The position numbers and the translations under genes were made by a program. From CAYJNO01 sp964371715 (lineage in GTDB: Bacteria; Bacillota_I; Bacilli_A; Erysipelotrichales; Erysipelotrichaceae): a stretch of 7,106 bases of DNA. Positions 6,031 to 7,106 of this stretch are shown one piece after another. A model generated the notes under the pieces. It was not told where the DNA came from. It saw only the letters and a list, made by a program, of their open reading frames with translations, and searched no databases. Each line of letters starts with the position of its first letter. Within the stretch, counting starts at the first letter, position 1. Location of the stretch: NCBI GenBank assembly GCA_964371715.1, contig CAYJNO010000055.1, positions 1 to 7,106 on the forward strand, written 5' to 3'.

Positions 6031-6537
6031 CTATAACTTTATTTCATAAGTTTCTATATTCAATATTCGACCATCTTTTGTTTTTTTCTCTTTCTCTATA
6101 TCAACTAGATATCCATTATATGCAAGTGGTATTTTTTTACTAGCGATGTTATTTTTATCAACAGGATAAATCAATGATTTATACTCTAATTCTTTTGCAT
6201 ACTTAATTAATCCACCTATTGCTTCTCTTCCATAGCCATTTCCATGTGAATTAATTTTCGTCCATATACCAATCTCTGGTTTATCACTTTTTAAATTATG
6301 CAAACCTGCAAGACCTATAAATTCACTGTTCTCTTTTTTTATAATTACATATATGAGATCTGTCTTTTTTTCAATATTACTAATCATTGATTTAACTATA
6401 TTAGTTGTTTCATATATATCTTTTGCTATGGTTGGGTACATATACTTTGTAACATCAATAGTAAAATATTTATTTATATCTATAATATAATCTTCTGTTA
6501 GTGAAGTTAATATTAATCTTTTTGTAGTAATCATCAT
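6031..6537 (-). CDS. GNAT family N-acetyltransferase (RimJ/RimL-like)
   Basis: This 168-residue protein has the layout of the Acetyltransf_3 branch of GNAT enzymes. It starts with the family-typical strand TTKRLILTSLT (4-14). The middle strand pair ends in EIGIWTKI, followed by the acetyl-CoA pyrophosphate loop SHGNGYGREAI (97-107, Q/RxxGxG/A type with His first). A helix and then VDKNNIASKKI (126-136) match the usual V-x-N-x-x-S motif of this branch. It would transfer an acetyl group from acetyl-CoA to an amine, but the substrate cannot be read from sequence. Two adjacent ATG codons (6537, 6534) are possible starts; AGAGG lies 6 nt before the first. That binding site overlaps the stop of the membrane-protein gene 9 nt upstream, so the two are an operon with coupled translation. 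The family is often misannotated as ribosomal-protein acetylase. I assign only the fold. Confidence 0.87.
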   Translation of the reverse strand: MMITTKRLILTSLTEDYIIDINKYFTIDVTKYMYPTIAKDIYETTNIVKSMISNIEKKTDLIYVIIKKENSEFIGLAGLHNLKSDKPEIGIWTKINSHGNGYGREAIGGLIKYAKELEYKSLIYPVDKNNIASKKIPLAYNGYLVDIEKEKKTKDGRILNIETYEIKL

Positions 6538-6546
6538 ACTTATCCT

Positions 6547-6960
6547 CTATTTTATTCTTTCTTTAATATTTATATGTAAGTAAGTTATAAATAATATTAA
6601 TAATATATAAATTACATTCATAAACATTAATGCTATTATCAATTCTAGTGTCAAACTATTGAGTATTATTGCAATAATGATAATGCTTAACATTATGCAA
6701 ACAAGAATATTTATGAACTGTATTATTGTATCTTTCTTTATAATCAAGATATTATTTTTTTCTTGATTTATAGCGAACACTATAATTATAAAGATAATAA
6801 TTAAGTCGTAGAGTATTAAATAATTTAATCCACTATTTAATGTAAAGTTAATCTCAATTCTTGGAAATATATTAATACAAATAAAAGCTAAAATTAATGT
6901 AGATAATATTAATGTAAGTAAAATAATGATGTAATATTGTATATCAAGTTTAACCTTCAT
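6547..6960 (-). CDS. Small four-helix membrane protein, unknown function
   Basis: I do not recognise this 137-residue protein. It is very rich in Ile and Leu and has four predicted membrane segments at about 9-31, 45-64, 79-101 and 104-128. Positive charge lies at the N-terminus (KVK), in the loop between helices 2 and 3 (QEKNNILIIKKD) and at the C-terminus (IKERIK). By the positive-inside rule both ends and the central loop would be cytoplasmic. No catalytic motif, cysteine pair or signal peptidase site is evident. The ATG at 6960 is chosen because AAAGGAG stands 7 nt before it. An upstream in-frame TTG at 7008 would give 153 residues but lacks a binding site, and its TTG doubles as a -35 candidate. 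The gene is followed 9 nt later by the acetyltransferase, suggesting a shared transcript. Confidence 0.75.
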   Translation of the reverse strand: MKVKLDIQYYIIILLTLILSTLILAFICINIFPRIEINFTLNSGLNYLILYDLIIIFIIIVFAINQEKNNILIIKKDTIIQFINILVCIMLSIIIIAIILNSLTLELIIALMFMNVIYILLILFITYLHINIKERIK

Positions 6961-6979
6961 ACCTGTTCTCCTTTGCTTA

Positions 6980-7008
6980 ATTATTTCATTAATAAAACTT
7001 TTCTTCAA
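6980..7008 (-). promoter_or_regulatory. Possible promoter of the membrane protein/acetyltransferase pair
   Basis: The minus strand has TTGAAG (7008-7003), a 17-nt spacer ending in TGA, then AATAAT (6985-6980). That is four of six and five of six matches with an extended -10. The predicted start, near 6973, would fall at the edge of the AAAGGAG ribosome binding site, giving an unusually short leader. That weakens the call. A terminator just upstream shows that some promoter is needed here. Confidence 0.35.
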
Positions 7009-7021
7009 TAAATATGTATAA

Positions 7022-7064
7022 TAAAACCATATAATAAAAAGGATTGTATTGAAAACAATCCTTT
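7022..7064 (-). terminator. Intrinsic terminator of the gene at the right edge
   Basis: A perfect 10-bp stem (7064-7055 pairing with 7047-7038, AAAGGATTGT type) encloses a 7-nt loop. On the minus strand a T-rich tail, TTTTTATTAT, overlaps and follows the stem base. It begins 6 nt after the TAA of the partial gene at the window edge, separating that gene from the membrane protein and acetyltransferase. Confidence 0.8.
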
Positions 7065-7070
7065 CAAAAC

Positions 7071-7106
7071 TTATTTAACTTTTATTTCTTTATTATCAAT
7101 TACATT
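7071..7106 (-). CDS. C-terminal end of an unidentified protein (partial)
   Basis: Reading in from the right edge on the minus strand gives the last 11 residues, NVIDNKEIKVK, then TAA at 7073-7071. The frame is too short to identify. The call rests on the strong intrinsic terminator that starts 6 nt after the stop codon. Another frame or no gene at all remains possible. Confidence 0.4.
   Translation of the reverse strand, partial: NVIDNKEIKVK

Noticed and set aside
6961..7008. A longer start (TTG at 7008) for the membrane protein
   Set aside because: It has no ribosome binding site, whereas the ATG at 6960 has AAAGGAG 7 nt upstream. The extra 16 residues are charged and would lie before the first helix without a clear role.
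1..7106. CRISPR arrays, transposons or prophage genes
   Set aside because: I saw no regularly spaced direct repeats, terminal inverted repeats flanking a coding region, or recognisable transposase, integrase or phage proteins.

Overview
The window comes from a very AT-rich, low-GC bacterium using the standard code, most likely a Firmicute (Bacillota). A Clostridia, Erysipelotrichia or Mollicutes relative would fit. The evidence is strong AGGAG-type ribosome binding sites spaced about 6-7 nt from the start, CCA-encoding tRNA genes, tryptophan encoded as TGG with no in-frame TGA, and the protein families present. The class assignment is an inference. Every recognisable gene lies on the minus strand, so the window is best read from right to left.

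Right end (about 6540-7106): the last codons of an unidentified gene end just before a clear intrinsic terminator. A two-gene unit follows: a small four-helix membrane protein of unknown role, then a GNAT acetyltransferase whose ribosome binding site overlaps the membrane-protein stop.

Centre (1743-5912): this is the main metabolic content. It holds a 967-residue two-headed activase of the 2-hydroxyacyl-CoA dehydratase activase (BadF/BadG/BcrA/HgdC) type, followed 3 nt later and in the same reading frame by a 420-residue HgdB-like (HGD-D) partner. In many related bacteria the two halves form one polypeptide of about 1400 residues. Here one TAG codon plus a TAT codon separates them, with a good ribosome binding site at the junction. 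By family analogy the activase would use ATP to push a low-potential electron into the iron-sulfur partner. No substrate-specific dehydratase, CoA-transferase or electron-transfer gene lies nearby, so the reaction is unknown.

Left of centre (455-1670): a stand-alone type IV pilin-like gene with its own extended -10 promoter is followed 15 nt later by a visibly decayed aspartate/glutamate racemase pseudogene (frameshifts, an internal deletion, in-frame stops).

Left end (1-343): a short tRNA unit (Asn-GTT then Glu-TTC) with a strong promoter and an intrinsic terminator, followed by a second, identical tRNA-Glu cut by the window edge. A 12-bp hairpin pointing into the plus strand abuts the tRNA promoter.

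I see no CRISPR array, transposase, integrase, phage gene or defence system. The most notable items are the stop-codon-split activase/dehydratase-like pair, the orphan pilin, and the decaying racemase. None can be shown from sequence alone to be an undescribed system.
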